Assembly (NCBI GenBank): GCA_002429965.1
Contig: DJBG01000115.1
Span: 6,064-16,642 of the forward strand
Direction: 5' to 3'
DNA: 10,579 nucleotides
Origin: Hungatella sp. UBA5982
GTDB lineage: Bacteria > Bacillota > Clostridia > Lachnospirales > Lachnospiraceae
Part shown: positions 1 to 6,197 of the stretch, piece after piece
Position numbering within the stretch: position 1 is the stretch's first letter
How the letters are laid out: the number at the start of each line of letters is the position of its first letter
The notes under the pieces: generated by a model
Told to the model about the DNA's origin: nothing
The model's input: the letters and a program-made list of their open reading frames with translations, nothing else
Database searches by the model: none
Position numbers and translations under genes: made by a program

Positions 1-352
1 TGAAGTAAAGGACCTTGGTCTTGACTACTCCTTAGAATACGTGATCCCTGAGGAAGGAACCAACCTCTGGCTGGATTCCTGGGTCATTCCTGCCAATGCG
101 CCTAACAAGGAAAACGCAGAGAAATGGATCAACTTCCTCTGCCGCCCTGATATTGCCAAAAAGAATTTTGAATACATCACCTATCCTACTCCAAATAAAG
201 GTGCCTTTGATTTACTTGATCCGGAATTGCAGAACAACAAAGCCGTTTTCCCGGACGTGGACTCTTTAAAGAGCAGCGAAGTGTATAAGTATCTGGGGGA
301 TGAAGTGGATTCCCGTTACAATGAAGCCTGGAAAGAAGTAAAATCCAATTAA
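1..352 (+). CDS. potD: PotD-type spermidine/putrescine ABC transporter substrate-binding protein, 3' end only
   Basis: This is the C-terminal part of a gene whose start lies before the window. The frame is open from base 2 and ends at a TAA at 350-352, giving about 116 residues. PotD-family proteins are extracytoplasmic lipoproteins or periplasmic proteins that bind polyamines and deliver them to the PotABC importer. Visible family features are EGTNLWLDSWVIP, followed by NKENAEKWINFL, the conserved helix in which the protein packs its C-lobe, then a YPTPN segment and a final aromatic/charged helix ending EAWKEVKSN. This order matches the C-terminus of PotD/PotF. A GTG at 41 is in frame but is only an internal valine codon, because the similarity runs through it. 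The permease and ATPase genes are presumably upstream. Polyamine versus another organic cation cannot be told apart from this piece. Confidence 0.88.
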   Translation, partial: EVKDLGLDYSLEYVIPEEGTNLWLDSWVIPANAPNKENAEKWINFLCRPDIAKKNFEYITYPTPNKGAFDLLDPELQNNKAVFPDVDSLKSSEVYKYLGDEVDSRYNEAWKEVKSN

Positions 353-409
353 ATGGTCTCAAGCATTAAAAGGCACGAGACATCATATTACCGCATGATT
401 ATAAATTAA

Positions 410-481
410 CACAAATGGCAGATGCTTAAAGGGTGTCTCACAGAGACATGTACGATACCCTTTACTCACCTGCCATTTGTG
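410..481. repeat. Nested long hairpin (72 nt) between convergent genes
   Basis: Perfect 12-bp outer arms CACAAATGGCAG (410-421) and CTGCCATTTGTG (470-481) enclose a second stem AAAGGGT/ACCCTTT (428-434 with 457-463) and an apical stem TGTCTC/GAGACA (434-439 with 443-448). The three stems are coaxial, so the whole 72 nt could fold as one interrupted hairpin. It sits between the convergent potD and phosphatase genes, where a bidirectional terminator would be expected, but neither strand has a U-tract after the outer stem. It could stabilise mRNA 3' ends, or be a copy of a dispersed palindromic element. The pairing is read directly from the sequence; the role is unknown. Confidence 0.7.
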
Positions 482-511
482 CTCTCATGAAAGCCAGTCT
501 GTTCGTCTGCC

Positions 512-1672
512 TCAGTTAGAAAGATTGACTCTGAGTTTTTCTATTTCATCGTCAGTTAAACCTATTGACTTGATATAACTCTCTGCTGCTTTGGACAAAT
601 CTACCCCTTTAAGACTGCTTCCCTTGGGAATACCAGCCATCTGCCTCATGCTCTCCAGGATGTTATTGTTCCCAATCCGGTCATATTGACCGGGTGCGAC
701 AGGCACATGGAAGAAATTCACGAAACTATCCATATAGTCAACTTTAATCTCCCAATATTTCGCACCCATTAGGGCTTCAAGCAATGCGGCAACGAAACCG
801 GTCCTGTCTTTTCCCTCTACACAGTGGATAAGGTAAGGACCTTTCTTTTCGCCCATTTCCCGCAAAACAACTGCAAGTTTCTGTTTGAAATCTTCCGATT
901 GCGAATCAAGTCCCATACCCAGTGCGTACACATTACCGATATCATTCAGTCCCTTGTAATATGCTAGATTACCGTTGGCATCGGTTCTTAAATGAGCGGC
1001 CACCTCTTCGGCTGTTTCTGAAAGATTAAATATGACCTTAACTCCCGCAGCCTCCGTAAGCCGCATAGCGTATTGGTTTCTTCCAATTTCCGGATTTATC
1101 GGGTTTGATGACCTGTATAGCCTACCTGGAGCTATACTGCCATAAGTTACTTCACGGAAATTGGCAAACACCTCATCACTGCTATAGTCATCTCTGTTGT
1201 TCGTACGTTTTAGTTGACGTATTTCGTATTCATCTAAGTATCCGCCCTTTTTTGAAAGGGTGATCGTTACATTATCATTAACAGCCGTCCCGTATGTATC
1301 TGCAAAGCTGCCGAGATTTATTGCCAATATGATATCCTCATTCACTTTATCCTCAGCTGACGATGCAACGATTACAACCTTCTTACTGTCCACATCACTA
1401 TAGGAGGAACATACCGGAACCTCTAATAACTGTCCTCCAATTGTTACATCCACGATGTCGCCATATTGGAATAATTTTAGAAAATCGGGGTTTTTAATGC
1501 CGATATATACATTGCCATACTTCTCATGCACTTTTGAAACCTTAACGGACAACTGATTCTGCGACTCTTGTATTACACCTGCATTTTCATAAGCCATGGT
1601 GTAAACAGGCTGAGCACCACTTAAGAATACAGCAATAAATAAGCCAATCGAAACACAATTTCTCCTTTTCAT
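512..1672 (-). CDS. Secreted protein tyrosine phosphatase (Tyr_phosphatase3-like) with N-terminal beta domain
   Basis: The product is 386 residues. Residues 1-27 form a signal peptide: MKRRN, a hydrophobic stretch, then a likely cleavage site near TMA, so the enzyme should act outside the membrane. Residues about 175-385 form the phosphatase domain. It opens with YGSIAPGRLYRSSNP, typical of the bacterial Tyr_phosphatase3 group, and carries the catalytic P-loop HCVEGKDRTG at 283-292, with nucleophile Cys284 and phosphate-binding Arg290 of the CX5R signature both present. Residues about 42-130 are beta-rich and include VPVCSSYSDV and LAINLGSFADTYG, which recall the C-terminal domain of SAM hydroxide adenosyltransferases (DUF62); that assignment is tentative. 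The ATG is preceded by GGAGG (complement of 1680-1684) at good spacing. Such enzymes dephosphorylate phosphotyrosine, phosphoinositides or other small phosphoesters; the substrate here cannot be read. The gene stands alone. Confidence 0.85.
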   Translation of the reverse strand: MKRRNCVSIGLFIAVFLSGAQPVYTMAYENAGVIQESQNQLSVKVSKVHEKYGNVYIGIKNPDFLKLFQYGDIVDVTIGGQLLEVPVCSSYSDVDSKKVVIVASSAEDKVNEDIILAINLGSFADTYGTAVNDNVTITLSKKGGYLDEYEIRQLKRTNNRDDYSSDEVFANFREVTYGSIAPGRLYRSSNPINPEIGRNQYAMRLTEAAGVKVIFNLSETAEEVAAHLRTDANGNLAYYKGLNDIGNVYALGMGLDSQSEDFKQKLAVVLREMGEKKGPYLIHCVEGKDRTGFVAALLEALMGAKYWEIKVDYMDSFVNFFHVPVAPGQYDRIGNNNILESMRQMAGIPKGSSLKGVDLSKAAESYIKSIGLTDDEIEKLRVNLSN

Positions 1673-1757
1673 TAAAACGCCTCCATATATTATATTTTAT
1701 AAGCCTCACACATCAAGAATACCACAGAACAAGCATGATGTTAAGTATAATTACGCA

Positions 1758-1862
1758 TCAGTCTTCCCGTTGTTTATGCCGGTATGTATCCCCAATAAAT
1801 GTGGTGCTGCTGTCATATTCATCGAATAAAAACCATTGCAATTTATCTGAAATAATATAAAA
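1758..1862 (-). pseudogene. Possible 3' remnant of an unidentified gene
   Basis: On the minus strand a frame is open from just after a TAA (1863-1865) to a TGA (1758-1760), about 34 codons. It has no ATG, GTG or TTG start with a ribosome binding site. The peptide has protein-like composition (for example DKLQWFLFDEYDSSTTFIGD followed by TYRHKQRED) rather than the low-complexity AT-driven look of the flanking DNA. It could be the tail of a gene whose 5' part was lost when the neighbouring acetyltransferase region arrived or rearranged. I do not recognise the family, and an open frame of this length can also arise by chance. Confidence 0.22.
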
Positions 1863-1881
1863 TTATGGCTAGATGAGAGAA

Positions 1882-1907
1882 TTAGACAAAATAACTATTT
1901 TGTCTAA
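1882..1907. promoter_or_regulatory. 26-bp perfect palindrome (operator-like dyad or hairpin)
   Basis: Arms TTAGACAAAATA (1882-1893) and TATTTTGTCTAA (1896-1907) are exact reverse complements separated by AC. The dyad lies about 100 bp before the acetyltransferase promoter. Its AT-rich symmetric form suits a dimeric repressor site, and as RNA it would make a hairpin with a very small loop. No regulator gene is directly adjacent to assign to it. Confidence 0.6.
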
Positions 1908-1920
1908 GACTGCTCTGAAA
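1907..1920. repeat. Left arm of 14-bp inverted repeat flanking the GNAT gene
   Basis: AGACTGCTCTGAAA here is the exact reverse complement of TTTCAGAGCAGTCT at 2593-2606. The two arms bracket the acetyltransferase together with its promoter, spanning 700 bp outer edge to outer edge. No target-site duplication is visible outside the arms. Confidence 0.7.
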
Positions 1921-1946
1921 AGAGCGAAAATTTTTGCTCTTTTTTT
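1912..1946 (+). terminator. Rho-independent terminator overlapping an alternative hairpin
   Basis: AGAGC (1921-1925) can pair with GCTCT at 1936-1940, giving a weak-stemmed hairpin followed by a run of about seven T (terminator form). The same AGAGC can instead pair with GCTCT at 1912-1916 across a GAAA loop. The two pairings exclude each other, as in an attenuator. On the plus strand no recognised gene lies immediately upstream, so the terminated transcript would be a short RNA, or this is the relic of a lost gene. On the minus strand the U-run is too short to be convincing. Confidence 0.5.
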
Positions 1947-2000
1947 AATAAAGCTTTGACTTCATTTCATGTTGATAATCCTCATATATATTTGCGGATA

Positions 2001-2009
2001 TGCTATAAT
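2001..2009 (+). promoter_or_regulatory. Extended -10 promoter of the acetyltransferase gene
   Basis: TGCTATAAT is a perfect extended -10 (TGnTATAAT). No good -35 lies 17 bp upstream; the nearest TTGATA (1972-1977) is too far away, which is tolerated by extended -10 promoters. Initiation near 2016 gives a leader of about 40 nt. A 16-bp AT palindrome with alternating TA (2011-2026) directly follows, so it lies at the start of the transcript. Confidence 0.6.
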
Positions 2010-2058
2010 TATTATATATATATAATGGCTGGTTTTAAAGAAAGAAAAGGGGATCAAA

Positions 2059-2586
2059 GTGGAAAACATCGTTACAGACAGACTGATCATTAGAAAATTT
2101 GAACAAAGCGATTGGCAGGATATGCATGAATACTTGTCTGACAAGGAAACCGTTGCATTTGAACCATATGATATTTATTCAGAAGCTCAGGCCAAAGAAG
2201 AAGTAGCCAGGAGATCAAATGATGATTCTTTCTATGCGGTCTGCCTGAAAGGAACCGAAAAATTAATAGGGAACCTGTATCTGGGCAAAGAGGACTTTAA
2301 TACTTGGGAGTTAGGATATGTGTTTAACAGGAAGTACCAGGGCCAGGGCTATGCCACAGAGAGCGCTAAGGCTCTCCTTGACCATGCCTTTACACATTTA
2401 GGGGCAAGGCGCATCATAGCCATGTGTAACCCAAAGAATGACCATTCCTGGAAGCTGCTTGAACGCTTACATATGAGACGGGAGGGCTTGCTTTTGCAAA
2501 ATATTTATTTTAAAACCGACATCAATGGTGAACCTTTATGGCTGGATACTTTCGAATACGCTATATTGAGATCAGAATGGCAGTGA
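2059..2586 (+). CDS. GNAT-family N-acetyltransferase, RimJ/RimL type
   Basis: The product is 175 residues, the usual length for this family, and transfers acetyl from acetyl-CoA to an amine (protein N-terminus, antibiotic or small molecule) in the cytoplasm. The N-terminus VTDRLIIRKFEQSDWQDMHE is the characteristic RimJ/RimL-like opening. Motif A, the acetyl-CoA pyrophosphate loop, is RKYQGQGYATE at 91-101 (QxxGxG/A form), and motif B is NPKNDHSWKLLERLHM at 124-139. The start is GTG, chosen because AAAGGGGA lies six bases upstream and the family similarity begins at once. The gene is monocistronic: its own extended -10 promoter precedes it and a strong terminator follows. The substrate is not predictable. 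The unit is enclosed by a 14-bp inverted repeat, which may point to acquisition as a cassette. Confidence 0.9.
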   Translation: MENIVTDRLIIRKFEQSDWQDMHEYLSDKETVAFEPYDIYSEAQAKEEVARRSNDDSFYAVCLKGTEKLIGNLYLGKEDFNTWELGYVFNRKYQGQGYATESAKALLDHAFTHLGARRIIAMCNPKNDHSWKLLERLHMRREGLLLQNIYFKTDINGEPLWLDTFEYAILRSEWQ

Positions 2587-2592
2587 TATTAG

Positions 2593-2606
2593 TTTCAGAG
2601 CAGTCT
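2593..2606. repeat. Right arm of 14-bp inverted repeat flanking the GNAT gene
   Basis: TTTCAGAGCAGTCT, the exact reverse complement of 1907-1920. It lies between the acetyltransferase stop codon and its terminator, only two bases before the terminator stem. Confidence 0.7.
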
Positions 2607-2608
2607 GA

Positions 2609-2643
2609 GCCGGCTGAATGATTAAATTCAGCCGGCCTTTTTT
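2609..2643 (+). terminator. Strong Rho-independent terminator after the acetyltransferase
   Basis: An 11-bp GC-rich stem GCCGGCTGAAT/ATTCAGCCGGC (2609-2619 with 2626-2636) with a six-base loop is followed by one C and a run of six T. It insulates the acetyltransferase from the downstream ATPase gene. Confidence 0.92.
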
Positions 2644-2686
2644 ATTGGCCTGCCATTAACTGTAATATAAAACGGGAAAGGAACAT

Positions 2687-2743
2687 TTGTTTAACACGCT
2701 GAAAAAACGGGAAACCTATTTGGAAGACTTATGGACCAGTTAA
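2687..2743 (+). CDS. Possible 18-codon leader peptide overlapping the first ATPase start
   Basis: A TTG at 2687 follows GGGAAAGGA (2674-2682) by four bases and opens a frame that ends at TAA 2741-2743, overlapping the ATPase ATG (2731) in a different frame. The peptide would be basic then acidic (LFNTLKKRETYLEDLWTS). The ribosome binding site is better than the one before the annotated ATPase start, so translational coupling is conceivable. No homology is recognised and the length is small. Confidence 0.2.
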   Translation: MFNTLKKRETYLEDLWTS

Positions 2744-5214
2744 CGACGGAATTATATATTAATTGTAATGGTGATCATCTTATGAAAGATAGAAAAGGCA
2801 AAGGGTTGTTAATAAATAAAACTTACAAATCTTTAAAGCGCTGCAATCCTGATATCAGTATAGGACTAACTGCAGAACAAGTCCGTAACCGTATAGATGC
2901 AGGGGCCGTGAATGTACAGAGAACGGGTCTGACCCCGACAACCTCCAGCATTATATCAAAGAATATTTTTACACTATTCAACTTCATCAATGTTTTCCTG
3001 GCGGTAATTCTGGTAATTGTCGGACATCTGGAAAATATACTTTTTCTTGGAATCGCCGTAAGCAATACGTGTATAGGTATTTTTCAAGAATTGAGGGCAA
3101 AACGCGGATTAGATAAATTATCTATATTAGCCAAGGCACATGTAACCGTAATCCGTGATGGAGCTGAGTATACAGTGGCACAAGATGAGATTGTACTCGA
3201 CGATATTGTGATACTGGCTATCGGTAACCAGGTTTGTGCAGATGCCATGGTTGTTTCTTCGGAACGGCTTGAAGTAGATGAATCCCTTCTGACCGGAGAG
3301 GCAGACAGAATTCAAAAATCAAAGGGCGATACTCTTCTATCAGGCAGTTATGTGACAAGTGGACATGGTTATGCTCAAATAATTGCTATAGGAGAAAACA
3401 GTTATGCTCACTCTCTGACCGTTGAGGCTAAAAAAAGCAAAAAGCAGGTCCCACCACTTCTGCGTACTTTAAACCGCATTATCATGATTTTGACTATTGT
3501 AATACTGCCGCTGGGTACCACGTTATTCTATATGAAATATTTTTTGCTTGGTGATACGTTAGAGACCGCCGTTCTTGGTTCGTCAGCATCTGTATTGGGC
3601 ATGATACCGGCAGGGCTTATCTTATTAACTGGTGTCACTATGACTGTTGGAGCGCTTAAACTGGCAAAAAGAAAGGCGCTTGTTCAGGAGTTACACAGTA
3701 TAGAAACTTTAGCCCGTACGGATGTGCTGTGTTTGGATAAAACAGGAACCATAACAGACGGATCACTGCAGTTTGAAAGGCTGGAACTATATTCCGATGT
3801 TTCTGAAAAAGAGGTTGAATTAGTCATATCTGAACTAATGGGGACGTTGGAAGATAAAAATGCAACAGCCGCCGCATTGACCAAAGCATTTGGAAAAACT
3901 GAAAATTGGGCCGCTGACATGGTTTTACCTTTCTCCTCGGAGCGCAAGTGGAGCGGTGCTACCTTTAAAGAAAAAGGCAGCTATATCGTTGGTGCGCCAA
4001 ATATCGTATTTAGGGGCAGTAATAAAGACTTTTTAGAACAGGCCAATGCAAAAGCCGCCTTGGGATTCAGAGTATTGTGCCTTGCATACTCTCCTCTATC
4101 TATCGCGGAAGAGAATCTTCCAGAGGAGCTAAGCTGCTTAGCTCTTTTGATTCTTTCTGACCATCTGCGGGAGAATGCTAATGAGACTTTCCGGTATTTC
4201 TCTCAGGAAGGTGTGATTCTAAAAGTGATTTCCGGCGATAATCCCCGTACAGTCCGAGCGGTTGCAGAGAAGGCTGGAATCTCAGGATCAGAAAAAAGCA
4301 TTGATATGAGCCTGGTGGAAAATGAAGCTGACTACGCAGCTATCGCCAAAGAATATACCATATTCGGCCATGTGACACCGCAGCAAAAGCGTGAGCTAAT
4401 CCGTGGCTTGAAGAAAAATGGCCATACAGCATGTATGACCGGAGACGGCGTAAACGATATTCTGGCAATGCGCGAAGCCGATTGCAGCGTTGCAATGGTC
4501 GGCGGAAGCGATGCTGCCCGCTCCGCCTCTGATTTCGTGTTAATAACTGACGATTTCAGTGTCATGATTGACGTTTTAAAGGAAGGGCGAAGGGTTATCA
4601 ACAACATTGAAAAAGTTGCAGCGATTTTTCTTTTAAAGACAGTTTACTCTGTTTTGCTCACCATGATTTATATTTTTATTCCATATCCCTATCCGATTGC
4701 GCCGCTGCAAATGATGCCGATTAATGAACTTACGATTGGCATACCGTCATTCTTTTTGGCACTGCAGGCAAATTACTCCCGACCAGAGGGAAAGCTGCTT
4801 ACTAATATTTTAGAACACACAATTCCTGCTGCAATAACAGTTGTTTTTAATTCACTTTATATACAATTAGCGAGCATTCTCTTTCATATCCCCACAACGG
4901 AATCTTCAACTATGGTCGTCTTCCTAATAGGGGTAATGGGATTTTACCAGCTGGCACAGTTAGCAAAACCGTATACGCAGCGCATTCAATGGCTGTTGAT
5001 TGGACTAATTTGCAGCTTTATCCTATGCTTCGCACTTTTGGGCAATTTGTTTATGTTATCCAGTTTGTTTAGCCGGAACGTATTTTTTTATATGCCGCTT
5101 GTGTATTTCAGCTATCATGTTCATAGCTTTCTGGGTAATGTCTGCCATAAGGCGGTTGAGGCATTTCATATATTAAAAGCTGCCGGCTGGCTAAAGAGGA
5201 GTGCCCGTGAATAA
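2731..5214 (+). CDS. P-type cation-transporting ATPase, CtpE-like
   Basis: The product is 827 residues, an integral membrane pump that couples ATP hydrolysis to cation transport. Domains in order: N-terminal region with GLTAEQV (45-51); M1-M2 (about 80-118); A domain with LLTGE (186-190), the dephosphorylation motif; M3-M4 (about 248-310) with MIPAGL (291-296); P domain with DKTGT and phosphorylated Asp336; a short N domain with a VGAP remnant of KGAPE (420-423); SGDNP (501-505), TGDGVND (570-576); then about six C-terminal helices including NELTIGIPSFFLAL (665-678). The compact N domain and the IGIPSFFLAL segment resemble mycobacterial CtpE, a calcium-uptake ATPase, and its Firmicute relatives. 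M4 reads PAGL where calcium pumps have PEGL, so specificity is uncertain. An alternative start at 2782 has GGTGATC at suitable spacing and may be the true one. No terminator separates it from the XRE gene. Confidence 0.88.
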   Translation: MDQLTTELYINCNGDHLMKDRKGKGLLINKTYKSLKRCNPDISIGLTAEQVRNRIDAGAVNVQRTGLTPTTSSIISKNIFTLFNFINVFLAVILVIVGHLENILFLGIAVSNTCIGIFQELRAKRGLDKLSILAKAHVTVIRDGAEYTVAQDEIVLDDIVILAIGNQVCADAMVVSSERLEVDESLLTGEADRIQKSKGDTLLSGSYVTSGHGYAQIIAIGENSYAHSLTVEAKKSKKQVPPLLRTLNRIIMILTIVILPLGTTLFYMKYFLLGDTLETAVLGSSASVLGMIPAGLILLTGVTMTVGALKLAKRKALVQELHSIETLARTDVLCLDKTGTITDGSLQFERLELYSDVSEKEVELVISELMGTLEDKNATAAALTKAFGKTENWAADMVLPFSSERKWSGATFKEKGSYIVGAPNIVFRGSNKDFLEQANAKAALGFRVLCLAYSPLSIAEENLPEELSCLALLILSDHLRENANETFRYFSQEGVILKVISGDNPRTVRAVAEKAGISGSEKSIDMSLVENEADYAAIAKEYTIFGHVTPQQKRELIRGLKKNGHTACMTGDGVNDILAMREADCSVAMVGGSDAARSASDFVLITDDFSVMIDVLKEGRRVINNIEKVAAIFLLKTVYSVLLTMIYIFIPYPYPIAPLQMMPINELTIGIPSFFLALQANYSRPEGKLLTNILEHTIPAAITVVFNSLYIQLASILFHIPTTESSTMVVFLIGVMGFYQLAQLAKPYTQRIQWLLIGLICSFILCFALLGNLFMLSSLFSRNVFFYMPLVYFSYHVHSFLGNVCHKAVEAFHILKAAGWLKRSARE

Positions 5215-5281
5215 GATATGCAGGTGAAAGCAGCAGCAATGCATGGTAAAATCTTATTATTAGCCATTATTTTCTCTCGCA

Positions 5282-5995
5282 GTGAATATAGATATAGCAT
5301 CAAATAAACGAGGGGGAATATGTATCAAAGAATATCCGGAATTTAATGGCATACCAGATGATGGTGCATCACAATTAGGAGCTATTATAAATGCAGCTGT
5401 TACGAAACAATCCCTCTCTTTACGGAAATTAAGTACACTGAGCGGAATTTGCACATCTAGTATATCAAGAATAATAAGTGGAAAACAGTCTGCAAACATA
5501 CATCACCTGCAACAATTTTCCAAATGTTTAGATATACCTATTGAACAATTATTACAGGCTGTTGGTGTCGAAGTCAACATGAATACATCTTCAAATTCAG
5601 AATTTATCATCAGGATAATTCAAGATATACTGAAATCCAATGGCATTGAATTAGATGATGTTATTATTGATATGCAAAAAGAATTAAAAAAATGTGAGCA
5701 GTACGCAAAGACAGAAGCAGGAAAAGAAGTAATACATTCTGGCTTTTATTCTAAGATTAAGGAATTGAATGGAGAGGGTATCATTATTGAACAATTAAAA
5801 AAGCTTTATGAATTGTTTTGCTCAGATGATATTGATTCCAGCGTTCAGCCTGTGATTGGCAGCACATTGCTCTACTTAATACTTACTCCTGATGTTATAC
5901 CTGATTATGTTTTTCCTATCGGTTATTTAGATGATGCAATCGCGGTTTCCATGACGGTAGACCGTCTTTCCAATGATTTCAATATTACGATATAG
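5282..5995 (+). CDS. XRE-family helix-turn-helix protein with C-terminal DUF1232 (YkvA-like) domain
   Basis: The product is up to 237 residues. Residues about 33-92 are a Cro/CI-type helix-turn-helix: SLRKLSTLSGICTSSISRII, followed by SGKQSANIHHLQQFSKCLDI. A linker with charged helices follows, and residues about 192-230 carry a DUF1232 signature, LLYLILTPDVIPDYVFPIGY then LDDA, a short hydrophobic domain often placed at membranes. It is probably a DNA-binding regulator; its position between two cation ATPases suggests it controls one or both (inference). The start is unresolved. The GTG at 5282 has no ribosome binding site. A perfect AGGGGG (5311-5316) instead precedes an ATG at 5320 that is in another frame and stops after eight codons. 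Removing one T after that ATG would give MIKEYPEFNG in frame, so a frameshift or an unusual start is likely. The gene is visibly more AT-rich than its neighbours. Confidence 0.8.
   Translation: MNIDIASNKRGGICIKEYPEFNGIPDDGASQLGAIINAAVTKQSLSLRKLSTLSGICTSSISRIISGKQSANIHHLQQFSKCLDIPIEQLLQAVGVEVNMNTSSNSEFIIRIIQDILKSNGIELDDVIIDMQKELKKCEQYAKTEAGKEVIHSGFYSKIKELNGEGIIIEQLKKLYELFCSDDIDSSVQPVIGSTLLYLILTPDVIPDYVFPIGYLDDAIAVSMTVDRLSNDFNITI
5311..5346 (+). promoter_or_regulatory. Strong ribosome binding site with an out-of-frame 8-codon ORF
   Basis: AGGGGG at 5311-5316 followed by ATG at 5320-5322 reads MYQRISGI and stops at TAA 5344-5346, inside the XRE-DUF1232 coding region but in a different frame. 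It is either the true gene start displaced by a one-base indel, or a tiny regulatory ORF. Confidence 0.55.
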
Positions 5996-6007
5996 TTATT
6001 TCAGTTT

Positions 6008-6035
6008 GGCCGGTATTTTTATACCGGCCTTTTTT
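6008..6035 (+). terminator. Strong Rho-independent terminator after XRE-DUF1232
   Basis: A perfect 9-bp stem GGCCGGTAT/ATACCGGCC (6008-6016 with 6021-6029) with a TTTT loop is followed by six T. It closes the presumed ATPase-XRE transcript and separates it from the second ATPase. Confidence 0.93.
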
Positions 6036-6072
6036 ATATCTAATGCATTCTGTTTATTCCAGTGTTCCGGTT

Positions 6073-6109
6073 TTGCAACATTACGTGCTGTAATCGCAAC
6101 CGTTGTTGC
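6073..6109. promoter_or_regulatory. Two adjacent dyads upstream of the second ATPase (candidate operator)
   Basis: ATTAC/GTAAT (6080-6084 and 6090-6094) with outer TTGC/GCAA (6073-6076 and 6096-6099) form an imperfect dyad. It is followed by GCAAC-CGTT-GTTGC (6096-6109), which shares its left part. They sit just before the TTGACA of the presumed promoter and could bind the neighbouring XRE protein; the assignment is inference. Confidence 0.3.
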
Positions 6110-6130
6110 TATTTATTCAATCACTTTTGT

Positions 6131-6160
6131 TTGACAGTAACATTGTTGCGCAAAAAGAAT
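6131..6160 (+). promoter_or_regulatory. Candidate sigma-A promoter of the second ATPase
   Basis: A perfect -35 TTGACA (6131-6136) is followed 18 bp later by AAGAAT (6155-6160), a poor -10 matching the consensus at four of six positions. A better-looking TATAAA at 6171-6176 lies too close to the ribosome binding site to leave a usable leader. A strong -35 with a weak -10 is common at regulated promoters. Confidence 0.4.
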
Positions 6161-6197
6161 ATAGTGTTGATATAAAAGCATAAAGGAGTGTTGTAAA

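Noticed and set aside
41..352. Complete 103-residue gene starting at GTG 41
   Set aside because: The open frame and PotD similarity extend to the left edge, so the GTG is an internal valine codon of a truncated gene.
1689..1716. TATAAT (complement of 1689-1694) with TTGATG 16 bp upstream as promoter of the phosphatase gene
   Set aside because: Transcription would begin near 1682, inside the ribosome binding site at 1679-1684, leaving no functional leader.
2011..2026. Alternating TA palindrome as a functional element
   Set aside because: Low-complexity AT DNA just downstream of a -10 element; the symmetry follows from the TA repeat.
4332..4607. Antisense open frame across the P domain of the first ATPase
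   Set aside because: It lies entirely within a gene with every catalytic motif intact, has no ribosome binding site, and its peptide is a shadow composition.
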